In this document: in pieces, positions 53,035-64,000 of the stretch
How positions within the stretch are numbered: position 1 is the stretch's first letter
Layout of the letters: the number at the start of each line of letters is the position of its first letter
NCBI GenBank assembly: GCA_943704425.1
Contig: CALSCP010000945.1
Location: 193,820 to 257,819, forward strand
DNA: 64,000 nt
From: Ministeria vibrans ATCC 50519
Lineage: Eukaryota > Opisthokonta > Filasterea
Direction: 5' to 3'
Notes under the pieces: generated by a model
What the model was told of the DNA's origin: nothing
Database searches by the model: none
The model's input: only the letters and a program-made list of their open reading frames with translations
Made by a program: the position numbers and the translations under genes

Positions 53035-55545
53035 ATGCCTTCGATCAAGAGAGGCGTGCGAAACGGCACGCCCTTTGTGGTGGTGCCTGAAGGCAATTTT
53101 ATTCCGGTGCCGTTGTACAAGCTGATCCACACTCTGGTCAACAAGGGACTGTCGGTACGGGCCACTCCGCGCGCCGTTTGCTGCTCACTCGTCGCCCATG
53201 GCGGTGTGTTTGTCTCTTTTTTTGTTGTGCGGGTGGGCGTGCAGGACGACAAGGAGCGTCGGTTGTTTCTGGATTTTGCGCGTCGTCTCGAAAGTGTTTA
53301 CCGGAACCGCTGGTACGACGAGTACAAGTCGCTAAAGCGGTCCTTCTCGCTCTTCTCCCCACACCTGGAGGTACGTTGATTGGTGTTGTCTGTTTGGGTT
53401 GCGTCAGGCCCGCATGGCTGCGTCCCTGATGCCCGTGGGCCGGGCCAACACGCCCCGCTTGGGTGGCGCCGTGTCCCAGCCGAACACACCGCAACTGCCG
53501 CTGTGCCGTTGGGCCGCTGCGGGTCCGTACACCCGGTGGCGATGGTGTGCTTTGGTGTGGAGCGCATGCGACACCATGCAAACCGTCTTCTTCTTTTCTG
53601 TGTTGTGTCTTGTGTTAATGTGTGTTTTCTGCCTTCTGCGCATCTCTCAGGGTCGCGACTTGTTGGACCTGAAGGATGCCACCATCGATGCCGAGGAGGA
53701 TGCCTTTCTTGACAAGTTTCACCAAATGATGTTGCGCGGCAACTACCTCATGCTATCGCAGTCAGAGTACGACATGGCCATGGAGGAAGGTACTCATTAA
53801 TAATAAAGATGACGATTATTATGCTCCAATCATAATAATAATTTTTTGTACGATATTTATTTCGATAGATTACATGTTCAATGTACGAGCGACCGTCAAG
53901 TGGAACAAACTGGATTCATCTTTATTTTCTCGCTTTCTCGAGAGACACGAAGGAGAGGTGCGCACTCATACCACACCCACTCACAACAACGTATTAGACA
54001 ATAAAATAATATGTATTTTGTGCTTTTTTTTGGTTCTTTTGTAGTTGTCCGAGTTGGGCCCGGGAGGAGCAGCATCGATTCTGAAGCACTCGCTAATCTA
54101 CCATCGGGGTGTTGGGTGTGATCGTGTGACGGCGCCCATGATGATGGAGAAGATTGATATGATGTTCTATCGTGCGCAAGAGGCACTCTCGAGCATTGTA
54201 CGTCTCGCTCTCTCACCCAGTTCCTATCTTTGTCTCTGTGTTTCTCATGGGGGTTCTTTTTCTTTTAGATGTTCTTTTGGCGAAAACGAGAGAGCCAGAC
54301 GCCGGAAGAGCTTCGTCTTGCGGCGGAAGCGGCAGCCGCGGCGGACGAGGGCCATGTGCAGGTGGTGGAGCGACGCAATGTGCGGTCGCTGTTGTCGCTG
54401 GGCAACCTGCTGCGACCGCTGCGCATGCAAGAGCCGACCTTCAAACAGATTATCATTTTGTATCGGCCTGTGGAGCCTCTGATAACGCAGAAGAACGCGT
54501 CGCTGCTCAAGACGACGGGAGTGGTAAGCCATGCGGACCAGAACCGGCGACGCGTGGCGCGCCGGCCAATCTACATCAAGAGCTTTGTTGACGTGCCCAT
54601 GGCCGACATGGAGATGGTGCTGCCCGAGAAGGAGATCCAAATGAACCCCGTCGACCTCATTAAGCTTGTCGTTGCCCTACTCGGCGCCTTTATCGCCGTC
54701 TACGTCAAGTTGACGGGCGACATGGACGACTCGGAGCAGAATGAGAACGCCGCCTTTGCCACTCTTGCGCTCATGGTCTCGTATGTCGTCAAGCTGGTGC
54801 TGCAGTTTAACACTCAGAACCAGAAGTATAATCTCATGGTCACGCAGAGCATTTACAAGAAGAGCCTAGACAACCACGATGGCGTCATGCTCTATCTTGT
54901 CGACTCGGTCCTCGAACAGGAACTCAAAGTAACCCACACTTGCACTATATGAGCAGGTATCTCACACACTTTCTCTCACCTTGTATTACTTGTTTCTCTA
55001 TCACTTTGTTTCTCTATCACTTTGTTTCACTATCACTTTGTTCCTCTATCACTTTGTCTCTCTATCACTTTGTCTCTCTATCACTTGTTTCTCTCTCTCT
55101 GCATGTGTGTGCTAGGAGTCCCTTTTAGCATACTTCTTTTTGTGGCGTGAAGGACCCAAGACTATGGAGGAACTTGATGAGATTTGTGAGTCATTTCTAC
55201 GCAGCGAGTGTGACGAAAAGGTCGATTTTGAGGTGAGTTTAGAGATTGTGAGCGAGAGAAAGAAACAATAATTAAATTATTGTGAAGGGGAGAGAGGAGG
55301 GAGAAAGACACAAAACAATATTAATCAACAGAATGAATGTCTGAGATGTTAAATGGGCGCTTATTTTGCGAATGTAGGTTGATGATGCACTTGAAAAGTT
55401 GCAGCGCGATGGGTTTGTCAAGTATGTGCACGGAAAAGTGCGGAGTGTGCCAATCACAATGGCCATTCAGCAGCTGGACACCATTTGGGCGGGAGTGCAC
55501 ACGACCAAGAGTGCCCCTTGTCCGTACTGTCTGCATTTGAAGTGA
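53035..55545 (+). CDS. DUF3754/TMEM143-like membrane protein
   Basis: About nine exons, roughly 520 residues. The start is MPSIKRGVRNGTPFVVVPEG. A middle region (FLDFARRLESVYRNRWYDEY, YDMAMEE) leads to the DUF3754 core: FKQIIILYRPVEPL, RPIYIKSFVDVPMADMEMVL and EKEIQMNPVDLIKLVVALLG. One strong hydrophobic segment (LIKLVVALLGAFIAVYVKL) and a second (ATLALMVSYVVKLVLQF) follow. The C-terminal helix-rich part is AYFFLWREGPKTMEELDEIC and ends CPYCLHLK. TMEM143 proteins are mitochondrial or plastid-associated with unknown function. One intron carries CT repeats. Confidence 0.85.
54990..55100 (+). repeat. CT/TCTATCACTTTGTTT repeat in DUF3754 gene intron
   Basis: Six tandem TCTATCACTTTGTTTC-like units. 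This is the reverse complement of the GA/AAACAAAGTGATAG family. It lies in the intron between the membrane and C-terminal exons, and frame is kept across it. Confidence 0.95.
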
Positions 55546-55573
55546 GACGGAGAGAGATAGGTCATAGGAGGGG

Positions 55574-55608
<35 letters not shown>

Positions 55609-55683
55609 GGCGTGTGGTAATGAACTGAGCGAAAGTTTGAACGAAAAAGAAAGGGGGAATGTGTACAGACAGAGTGATTGTAA

Positions 55684-58600
55684 TTAGTCCTTCTCAACCA
55701 ACTCCATTTCGTGAGCCAACTGCTCAATGGTGAGGGGTGCAGGAGTGGGGTTGAGTGGGAGCAGTGCAGTGCCATTGGGCGTGACGGTGCCGTGGCGGGG
55801 CTCGCGCGGGCGCGGCGGAAGCACGTGAATCAGCTCAAGCAGATTTCGCATGCGAACCACGCGTGTGAACAAATGTATTTTCCTATGTGTGTAAGAAAGT
55901 GTGTTTGTGAGCTCTAGGGCAGCGGCATGGACAAACAGAAAACAGAGGAAGGTGTGTTGTGATCGTCTGTTTGTCGTGTATCCTTCTAACCTGGCTTTGG
56001 GTCCAAGAACACGCCAAATCTCCAAATTTCTGTGCCACTGAATCACACTTAGCCCAAAGTCATGCACAGCTTCAATCTACAAACACAATATAAGACTAAC
56101 AGAGAAAGGAAGAAAAAAATATAGAGGCAGAGAGAGGGAGAAAGAAAGAAAGAGAGAGAGAGAGAAAGAGAGAAACAAAGTGATACAGAGAGATACAAAG
56201 TGATAGAGAGAGAGGGAGAGAAACAAAGTGATAGAGAGAGAGAAAGAGAGAAAAAAACAGGTGATAGAAAACAGGTGATAGAAACAGGTGGTAGAGATAA
56301 TCTTACAACTTGCCAATGCTTCCATAGTCCCATGTTGATATTTCTTTTTGTGCCATAGTGTTGCCACAGTTCCAGACAGCGCACTTCACTCTACATGCAA
56401 TGCAACATGATAAGTATGAACTGCTGTGAATTGCCCTGTTTTATTGTGTCGACGTACAGTGCACTTTGCGACGCCCATGTGAAATTCAAAGCGTGGATCC
56501 GCAATTGCAGCCTGAATCATAAGTAGGAAGATATTAAGTGAGATAGGGGCTGAGTAAGCGAGCGACTGAATGACTGAGTTTTTTTCTTCTTTTCTTATGG
56601 GTGGTTTCTCATTGTTTTTCAAGCGTGTACCTCTTCAAAATCAATCACTGCTGACAAATGTCCTGTTGAATTGAGCAGTACATTTTGCGCGTGCAAATCG
56701 CGATGCACTAAAACGCCCTCAAGTTTCTATCATGCGTTTCTATATCAGTTTTCCATCTCTCGATAAAAATAACTAGAGTCGCCTTACCGGAACTGTTCCG
56801 TTTTTGATGAATGCCGTTGCAACTTTTCGCGCACTCTCAAATGCTCCAAATTTGGTTTCGTCAGACCACTGTTTCCAACGACCCATTAAGGTGTCAAGAT
56901 CACCCTAAGCATACAGAAGAAGGTACTGTCCAGTTAGCATCACACGAAACAAGAGAGCAGAAGTTGAGCACAGTACCTTTGGAAGAATATTCTCAGGATC
57001 AGAGCCAGTCATATTAATCCTAAATGAGTAGGGAGAGTGGTGAGTGAGTGACGCAAAGTAAAATAATAATAATTATAATTATTATTATTATTATTGTGTG
57101 TGCATTGTCTCAGCGCTTACGAGTGTAGTGCTAGCATAGCATCCACTGCCATCTCAGACACGTGACATCGCGTCCGATCGTGTCGATCAACCCTATACAA
57201 AACACGATATGTTAATAATAATCATGTGTGGTTATTGAAATTTTTGTTTATTTCAAACCATTCTTTGTCGGAGTCTAACACTTCCAACAGAGCAAAAAAA
57301 CTTTTGACTGATTCCAATCGCTCATCTTTTTTGCGCTGTCTCCTAATTGATCAACATAAAATTAGTTGCTTTCGTTTCTTTTCATCCCTCTCATACATTA
57401 TATAGCCATTTTTGTAGACTTTCGGAACGCGAATCACATTCGCATTACGAACAATTTGCAGCGCTCTAAAAAAAAAAAAACAAAAGAAATACAGTGAGAT
57501 TTGTTTTCGGGTTCATTTTTTTCGTGTTTTTTTTTGGCGCACTTCATTTCGATTTCACCCATTGAGCGTTGAAGGAATCCCTCCCAGAGAGAGACATGGC
57601 CGTTCCAGATGCGTAGAATGACGCGCGGGGCGGGCGGGAATCCACTGACACGCAAAAGAACCACTTCTTGCTGGTACGATCCTATATCCCCGCCAAAGAG
57701 GGTTAAGGTTGTGACTTTCGATTTTTCTTTCGTGTTCCTTTTTACCAAGATTTTTCACCGCTGTGATTTGTGCTTTTGAGTGGCGAAAGAACCATTCGTG
57801 GATTTCTCGTGGGACATGAGAAAGAGGAAGATTGCGGTCATAATTACCGGCACGAAGAACAAAGTCAGGAGCGGGATTGGGACGGATAATAGGATTGGGC
57901 GCGAGAGGGAGAGGAGCGTCGCTAGTGGTTGGGGAGTGGTGGTGGTTGGGAGTGAGCCAGGCGAGATGTTGTTGTGGTGGTGGTCGTAGCTGTGGTGGCG
58001 ATGGTGGGGTGAAGTTGCTGTGCTGGGGGGCAGACAGGAGTGAAGGGACGGTGAGGAGAAGAAGAAGCGAGACCACGAGCAGCGCGAAGGGGCTCCTGTT
58101 GCCGGCTGGTGCGCTGGCCGAGGGGCTGCGCCGCATGCGCAGAAGCGGAAGCAGATACAGATCCACCAGAACCACAATCGCCACTATGGCATATTATTAA
58201 TTGTTTGGAGTGTTTGTGTGAGTATATTGATGCTTGAGACTGGATAATTATGTGTACCGAACGACTGGACGAAAGAAGAGTGCAACGGACCGTAAAGGGC
58301 ACAAAATGTGGCAATGAGGAGCGTCAGTAGAACGAAAGCGGATTGAGGAAGCTCAAGCGACACAAATCGCTATGAAAAAAAAAACACACGATGATTCGTT
58401 TGGTTTGGTAGTTTGATTGACTTACCATTGTGACTCGAGCAAAAGTCCACGAACAAGAAAGGACAATGAGTGGAAGGGAAGCTAAACTCGCAAGGAGGTA
58501 CGCTAAAGAGAGACGGGTCGAACAGGTTTAATTGATCATTATTATTTGTAGGGTTGAGGGTATTATTAGACTAAGAGTTGGGGGTAAGAGTCTCCTGTAT

Positions 58601-59935
58601 CATTAGGCGTAGAGATATTTGTCCTAGACTATACCGATTTTCATGAAGTGAATGATTCCGGTTTCTGAAGACATTAGAGTTGGAAGTTCGCTGTAAGGAA
58701 TGCTTGGGCCAAACGAAAGCACACCCAACACACCAATCTAAAACGAAAAGCAACCCAACATATGAATGAGAAAGAATGAAAGAAAGAAAAAAAAACAAAG
58801 TGATACAGAGAGAGAACCAAAGTAAGAGAAGCAAAGTGAGAGAAGCAAAGTGATAGATAAAGAAACAAAGTGATAGAGACAAAGTGATAGATAAAGAAAC
58901 AAAGTGATAGAATGGGAGGCGTACAGTGACATAGAAGAAGGCAAGAAGGGCAAGCGACGATTGGACGGAGCGGAAGAAGGTGGGCGCAAGGTCGCGTCGG
59001 AAGCACAGGAACATGTACTGGATTTGACTGCACACAGCAGGATCAAAAGAGAGAGAAAATGTGTGTGAGTGTGAGGAAAGGGTGCAGTCAATGGGCGTGA
59101 ATCGGGAGTATTGTGTGGGTACGGTTGGACAGCATAAGTGAGCACCAGAGTGGGCAGAACACTTGTGAGATTGTCGATGCGCCAGAGGGCAATGTCGTTC
59201 CAGGCATCTCTATTGGTAGGTGTGAGAGGGGGAGAGAGAAACGGGCGTGAGTGAGTGTGTGAAAGAGAGAAGCGAGCAAACCTGTTTTCAAATGCGAGGA
59301 CGGTGAGAATGCCCAGGAAGGCGGCAAGCAGAACGAAGATGGTGTAGCAGGCGGGCAAGAGACTTCGCAAGAGTCCCGACGGTGGTCTGTAGGCAACAAA
59401 GGCGGTTGCGGCCGGGGTAAGGAGCAGACCGGTGATCATGATGGTGTGGGACTGACTGAGAGAGGCGCTGATTTCAACGAGCGTGTGAGTTTGGGCGGTC
59501 AGCATGGAAGGGGCTCACCTGGCGCTGTGCTCTCGAGCAATGTGGGGTGCCAGCTGACCAAAGAAGGTGATCGACGAGACGAGCAGGCTGAAGAGCGTCA
59601 GAAGCGCCGCCAGTTCGGTGGAGAAGCGAGCGCCTAAGGTAGCGGCACATCATGAGAATGATGCGGGTTTCCCAGTGGGCAGTGGCGTACCTTCGCGCGG
59701 CACAAGCACGCTATCGGTGCGTGATATACAGTAAGAAGACAGCCAGAAGTAGCCGAGGACCAAAAGCGGGCCTGTGGAGCAACGCAGCAGCCGGGATGAG
59801 GCAGACGGCGGTCTTGCATTGCGACATACCGCCAATCAGCCCAACCTGGTCCATGATCCACGGCATGGACGCCGCCGCGTTCATGTGGAGACACCCCAAC
59901 GTTACAAGCGTTGTGATCTCCGGCGATGCCGACAT
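55684..59935 (-). CDS. Fusion: AAAP-like multi-pass transporter joined to an APH/choline-kinase-like domain
   Basis: About 20 exons, all on the minus strand. The N-terminal half reads as an amino-acid/auxin-permease-like transporter: LHMNAAASMPWIMDQVGLIG, GYFWLSSYCISRTDSV, about nine more hydrophobic segments, LVLTYAVQPQIQYMF in the middle, and FALLVVSLLLLLTVPSLL at the end. The exon at about 57745-58193 carries the last TM, a Pro/His-rich linker and then LPLSHVPREIHEWFF in one open frame. The next exons give YQQEVVLLRVSGF, LQIVRNANVIRVPKVYKNG and the kinase core LVHRDLHAQNVLLNSTGHLS with AVIDFEEVAAIADPRFEFH. That is the HxDxxxxN and IDxE pattern of aminoglycoside/choline/fructosamine kinases. 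It ends ELVEKD-stop. Fusion depends on the single shared exon. Confidence 0.65.
56100..56290 (+). repeat. (GA)n/AAACAAAGTGATAG repeat in fusion gene intron
   Basis: GA runs with ACAAAGTGATACAGAG and AAACAAAGTGATAGAG units between two kinase-domain exons. A second copy of the family, with AAAGTGATAGATAAAGAAAC units, is at about 58795-58910 in another intron of the same gene. Confidence 0.9.
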
Positions 59936-60064
59936 ACCGCCTCAGATGATGTTGTGCGGTTGCACAAATGAAAACACAGATGAATGAAAAAAAGCTGATT
60001 ATTTTTGATTTTTCAATTAGTTACGCTGATCAGAATAAATTTCCAAAAAGCAATTTAAAGAAAA

Positions 60065-60594
60065 ATGGCTGCGGCAGCACAACGAGCTGCTATGAAGCTG
60101 TTGCAAACAGCCAGTGGGCTTGTGCCGAAAGCGAGAATGGCGGCAGAGAGCACGATTGACCTGGCCAAGGCGGCCAAGGCCAAGGCAGCGCCCCACGTCC
60201 ACTGGTTCATGCAGCACGCCCCCAAGGAGCTTGGGCCCCCTTCCCTCGCCAAGTGGGTACGTCTCCATCGTCTTCTCGCTTCTTCACGCCATTTCCTTTC
60301 TTTTTTTTTTTTTTTTTTTTTTCCCCTATTTCGTCTCCACGTCGACATAGGCAAAGGCGAGTGTCTGTTGCGCGCGACGTTGGGCTCACGCAAGTTGAGC
60401 ACACTGATTGGACCCCGCGACATTACCAAATTTCAGATTTCATATGGCAATGTGATTAAGGTGAGAGAGTGTGTGTTGTGTTGTGTGTGTGTTACTGTAC
60501 AACATGACTGGCTGGGTGCTGAAACATCGTGACAGGCACACATTGATGCTTTGAAGAAGAAGGAGAGGCGGCCACGCGGAACGGTCGAGTGATA
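60065..60594 (+). CDS. Small protein, possibly mitochondrial ATP synthase subunit g-like
   Basis: Three exons (60065-60255, about 60353-60459, about 60535-60594). The first encodes AAMKLLQTASGLVPKARMAA and HVHWFMQHAPKELGPPSLAK, which resembles the start of ATP synthase subunit g (a basic, Ala-rich helix followed by an ExxPP region). The third, with the second, reads KLSTLIGPRDITKFQISYGN and ends KKKERRPRGTVE-stop. The first junction is out of phase with the simplest acceptor after CGACATAG. An AG nine bases later would restore the frame. The subunit g call is tentative because the C-terminal part does not clearly fit. Confidence 0.35.
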
Positions 60595-60649
60595 GTGCAC
60601 AGTGTGTGGTAAAGTAGGTTTATGTATATTACAAGACAAATTGTCATGC

Positions 60650-61778
60650 TTAAGGAGACGGCGGGTTGAAAAGAAAGTCCTTCTTTGGTGGCAGAGATGC
60701 GTGTCGAGCGTCGCGACGCGCACGGTACTGGGCAATGACACGCTCACGGTCGTTGGCCAACATTGCTGCTTGGGCTGCTGTTCGATTGCGGTCGAGGGTG
60801 GCACGCGCAGCTTTCTGTTGCGCGAGCATTGCGCTGGCACGACTGCTTGTGTGCGCCGTGCTCTGTTGCTTTTTCTTCGCTGCTGCCGCCACAGGATCCG
60901 CAACGCCACCACCACTGCCAGCTGCAAGTTTCTGTTGAGCAAGCATGGAGCCGGCAATGCGGGACGCCTGAGTGGCCTGAGCTGTGCGAGGCACGGCAGT
61001 GATCTTGGGCGGTGCGGTCATTCGGTCACCAAAGCGCGCTGGAGCCTGTGAAAGTCGTTCGAGAACCTTGTCTTCGGCCTTTTCCGCTCGTCGTGCTTGT
61101 GCACGTTGTTCTCGATCCTCTTGGCGCTCCTTGAGTGTCCTATAATGCAATTGTTTTTTTTTTTGTTTTGTCAACAGCCTGAGTGCGTACTGTGAACGAC
61201 GTTTGCGTCTCTTGGACACTTTGGTCATTTTGTCAAGAAGAGAATCTCGCATGGCCTCATCAACGCGCCAGTTGAACGATGAGAGGGACTCGCCCTCCTC
61301 GAGAGTGGGCTATGCAGCCGCAAGCAAGCACGAGCAGTGGTTAGGAGGGCGCAGTGCTTCGAATGCGTCTCAGCGTACCATCACAACCGCTTTCGACGCC
61401 GCCTGCTCCGGCTTCTGTTTCTTGGCTTTGGACGATGACTCGCCGTCGTCTACACAGTCCCTTGAGCAACGGCACGCCCCACAACACTTCTTTTTTTTTT
61501 TTTTTCCGTTCAACCTTCGCGTGCACGCACTCGTTTGCCGCTCATCGCCGCTTTCAGGTCTTTGAGCTTCCTGGGCGTGTCGGATTTCTTTAGGGCCGCC
61601 TCTGACGGAGCCTATGGAAGAGCAGAGAGCGCAGGAAATGGCGTGAGAGGCGGACAATGACCACAGCGCCAGTGTGAAGTGTTACGCGTGCAACTTCCTC
61701 ATCGGGTATCTCCTTTGGCTTGTTCTTGTTGAACGGATCGATAGCACGAAGTTTCCGAAATCGTGCAACTCGGCCCAT
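60650..61778 (-). CDS. CCDC137: CCDC137-like basic coiled-coil nuclear protein
   Basis: About six exons from ATG at 61778 to a stop at 60650. It begins MGRVARFRKLRAIDPFNKNK and PKEIPDEEVAR, then APSEAALKKSDTPRKLKDLK and a Lys-rich linker. EAMRDSLLDKMTKVSKRRKR and a coiled coil (KERQEDREQRAQARRAEKAE) follow. The segment FGDRMTAPPKITAVPRTAQ matches the FGEVV-APP-LT pattern of CCDC137, a nucleolar protein. The C-terminal third is Ala/Gln/Arg-rich (ASAMLAQQKAARATLDRNRT) and ends DFLFNPPSP. Boundaries of the short middle exons are approximate. Confidence 0.65.
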
Positions 61779-62075
61779 TCTGTATGCAGTCCCGTCAAAT
61801 AAATTAATGATAACAGATAAATGAATAAATAATTCAAAATCGAGAGCTGACTGAGCTGGACTCAATGAAAATCTATTCAAGTAAAGCTTGTTAACTGTAA
61901 TCTGACTAAGAAGAGTGTTGATACTCCACTAGACACTGTACTCGATGGCATTGCACTCACTAGGCAGTAGACATGACAAAAATACAAAAGGCAGATATGA
62001 CATAACAACACATAAAAATACATTATGCTGATAAGACATAACAACACTCCCTGGGTATTCTGAAAGAAAGTTGGT
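61779..62075. other. Intergenic space, no gene recognised
   Basis: About 300 AT-rich bases between the CCDC137-like start and the GH3 stop (both minus strand). Nothing convincing is seen on either strand. Confidence 0.5.
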
Positions 62076-62808
62076 TTATTGTGGAGGCAACGAATAAACC
62101 ACAACGTCGGGGCCAGTGACTTGAATTGTGTGCAAGAGAGAGTCGTCGGCAGAGAGAAAATCAACACGACCAGCGGCAAAGTAACGCGAGCCGGTGGAGG
62201 AGACGAGCGAGAAGGCGGAGGAGACATCGACTTCAATGGTGGAGATGAGACGAGACTGCTGGGCGGGCACATGTGTGCGAGAGAAGGCACAGAGAGAGCG
62301 CAGTGGAGTGACACTGGAGAAGGTGGATTTGACAGTGGTAGTGCGTTTGGCAAAGGTCAGGAGAGTATAGTCGGAGGCGATGGTGCTGTGGGTGTTGTTG
62401 AGCCTCACGGCGAAGGAGAGACAGGCAAGGGAGCGAGAGGGCGAGGCAAACGCACTTGCAAGAACCGCTGTCGTGACAGTGGTGCACGACGGACGACGCT
62501 CATAGGTGGCCGTAAAAGGAGCATACCTAAACGTCAAGAAGCGCATAAGTGCACAAAAGATGGTGGAGAAACATACGTGAGGCCGTGGCCAAAGGGAAAC
62601 ACCGGCTTGCCCGTGTAGTAGCGGTATGTGCGACCCGGAGGTTTAGTGAACGACATGTCAAACATGGACATCTCGTTGACATACGCCGCTGGATACATCT
62701 AAAATATAGATATAATATTATAATATGTATAGTTATTATAAAATATAAATATAATTATATATAGAGAGGTGGGAGCAACGAAGGAGAAAAGCGTGAGAAC
62801 ACACAACA

Positions 62809-62898
<90 letters not shown>

Positions 62899-63941
62899 TA
62901 TTTAGCGTACGGTGACGGGAAGACGCCCGGCCGGCGCACTGTCGCCGAAAAGGGTGCTGACAATAGCCGAGCCGCCACTCTGGCCTGGATAGCCCACCCA
63001 TAGGACCGCAAAGCGTTGCTCTTTCTTAATTCGCGTCAGATCAACCATTCCTCCTCCAAATACAATCATCACAACGCGCTTGTGCGTGTCCAGCACCGTC
63101 AGATCGCGCACCAGCTCAATCATCTCCCACTGTGCTTCGGGCAGTTCCAGCGACGTGCGGTCGTGGCCCTCGGACTCGAGTGACTCGTCCAATCCCACTG
63201 CAAGCACAATAAGATCGTGACTGCTCGCAACCACTCGTGTAATCTCCGCCCGCTCCACATCGCTCAGACGTGTTCCGCCCACTGTACATCCTTGCGTGTG
63301 CTCCACGGAGACGCCCTCCAGACTGTCAAGAGCCATCAGTGGCGTCTCAACGCTCTCCGGCAGTCCAAAGTAGTTTCCAAGCAGCACATTTTTGCTGTTG
63401 CCATTGGGGCCAATAAGCCCGACCGATTTCACCGACGCACGTGACACCGGCAGAGTGCCCTGGGCATTCTGCAGCAAAACAAAGGTCGCCTGGGCGGCAC
63501 GCAGCGCGAGGGCTTTGTGCGCAGGGCTGTTTGCGGCACTGGGTGGTATCTGTGCGTACTGCTGGTGCGCAGGCGCGTCAAACAGCCCCAGTTGCATGCG
63601 TGCAGAGAACAGCCGCTCAAGCGAACGATCCACAACAGCCTCACTCACATCGCCCTGCAGCCAAGAAAAAAAAAAAGAATACCCCCGCCCCCCGCTCAAA
63701 GTGAGTGCGGTTGTGCCGTTGAAGTGATGTGTGCGTGAGTGATTACTTGGCGCACAGCCGTCTGCGTGTGTAGGGGCATGACAAACCCACAGTCGACGTC
63801 ACAGCCGCCTTTGAGTGCCGCTGCTGCTGCCAGTGGGAACGACGTCGTGTAGTTGTGTGTCTTGGCAATGTCCCAGATAGCACCACAGTCAGACGAGACA
63901 AAACCTTTTTTTTGGTGGTTTAGTAAGTCATACTGTCTGCG

Positions 63942-64000
<59 letters not shown>
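62076..64000 (-). CDS. GH3 family beta-xylosidase/beta-glucosidase, N-terminus beyond window
   Basis: Visible exons: complement(about 63749-63905, about 62897-63658, about 62582-62699, 62076-62526). The first visible exon has GFVSSDCGAIWDIAK, the nucleophile-Asp region of GH3, and LKGGCDVDCGF. Next come SVGLIGPNGNSKNVLLGNYF, LPEAQWEMIELVRDL, VLWVGYPGQSGGSAIVSTLF and GRLPVTV of the GH3 C-terminal domain. TYRYYTGKPVFPFGHGLTY is the signature before the FN3-like end. The Cys-containing SDCGAI and CDVDCG resemble the plant-type beta-xylosidase branch. The enzyme removes xylose or glucose from non-reducing ends; a secretion signal would be on the missing 5' part. Confidence 0.88.
62811..62895 (+). 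repeat. (CA)n microsatellite in GH3 intron
   Basis: About 80 bases of perfect CA, lying between the GTACGC donor of the large GH3 exon and the next acceptor. Confidence 0.95.
63945..64000 (+). repeat. (AT)n followed by (GT)n at the window end
   Basis: An AT dinucleotide run of about 37 bases passes directly into GT and continues past the window edge. It lies in the GH3 intron upstream of the SDCGAI exon. Confidence 0.95.

Noticed and set aside
62076-64000. Functional cluster of UXS and GH3 xylosidase
   Set aside because: They are more than 50 kb apart with unrelated genes between, so linkage is not meaningful.

Overview
This window is nuclear DNA of a unicellular eukaryote. Nearly every gene is broken by short GT-AG introns, mostly 35-120 nt, and at least two introns start with GC. 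Gene content is wholly eukaryotic: tubulin cofactor A, an SH2/WASP-like protein, BLOC-1 snapin, ARL16, a P4 flippase, an oxysterol-binding protein, a Tctex dynein light chain, WDR47-like, ANKRD11/12-like and RBM39-like proteins. That mix suggests a holozoan or amoebozoan protist, but the lineage cannot be fixed from sequence alone. About 30 genes are packed on both strands with short intergenic spaces. There are three runs of N (13486-13495, 16452-16455, 24140-24149), so this is a draft scaffold.

Layout. 0-7.2 kb: a possible tiny gene, an SH2/proline-rich/WH2/acidic protein (-), TBCA (+), and a conserved tail-anchored protein (+). 7.4-17.5 kb: a scrambled block. It holds a mitochondrial-type 3-ketoacyl-CoA thiolase (-), UDP-glucuronate decarboxylase (-), METTL2-type tRNA methyltransferase (+), gamma-butyrobetaine dioxygenase-like (-), ACC-synthase-like aminotransferase (+) and a p47phox/Tks-like PX gene (+), cut and interleaved at three long GA-rich arrays. 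17.5-33.3 kb: zinc-finger/AT-hook protein, FAD oxidase, snapin, an RS-domain N-terminus cut by a gap, an acidic nuclear protein cut by the same gap, a two-TM protein, a TKL kinase, WDR47-like, a secreted leucine-rich protein and an unknown protein. 33.3-44.2 kb: a 1369-residue low-complexity protein, an RBM39-like splicing factor, an OSBP and ARL16. 44.4-55.5 kb: P4-ATPase, ANKRD11/12-like, DYNLT, and a DUF3754/TMEM143-like membrane protein. 55.7-64 kb: a gene whose exons read as a multi-pass transporter joined to an APH/choline-kinase-like domain, a small possible ATP-synthase subunit, a CCDC137-like protein and the C-terminal part of a GH3 beta-xylosidase/glucosidase.

Main observations. (1) The thiolase and METTL2 genes are each complete and in frame only if an intron jumps over other genes, and the two are interleaved on opposite strands. 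UXS and the PX gene each run into a GA array and lose their 3' ends. This is best explained by joins at GA arrays, either misassembly or real rearrangement. (2) The same compound repeat, (GA)n with an AAACAAAGTGATAG unit, sits in introns across the whole window. (3) The transporter-kinase fusion and the SH2-WASP-like architecture are the most interesting candidate new protein designs. Themes that may be linked are fatty-acid oxidation with carnitine synthesis (thiolase plus BBOX-like), actin/lipid signalling (SH2-WASP, PX, OSBP, flippase) and xylose chemistry (UXS, GH3). These links are inference. All exon limits were read by eye from splice signals and reading frame.
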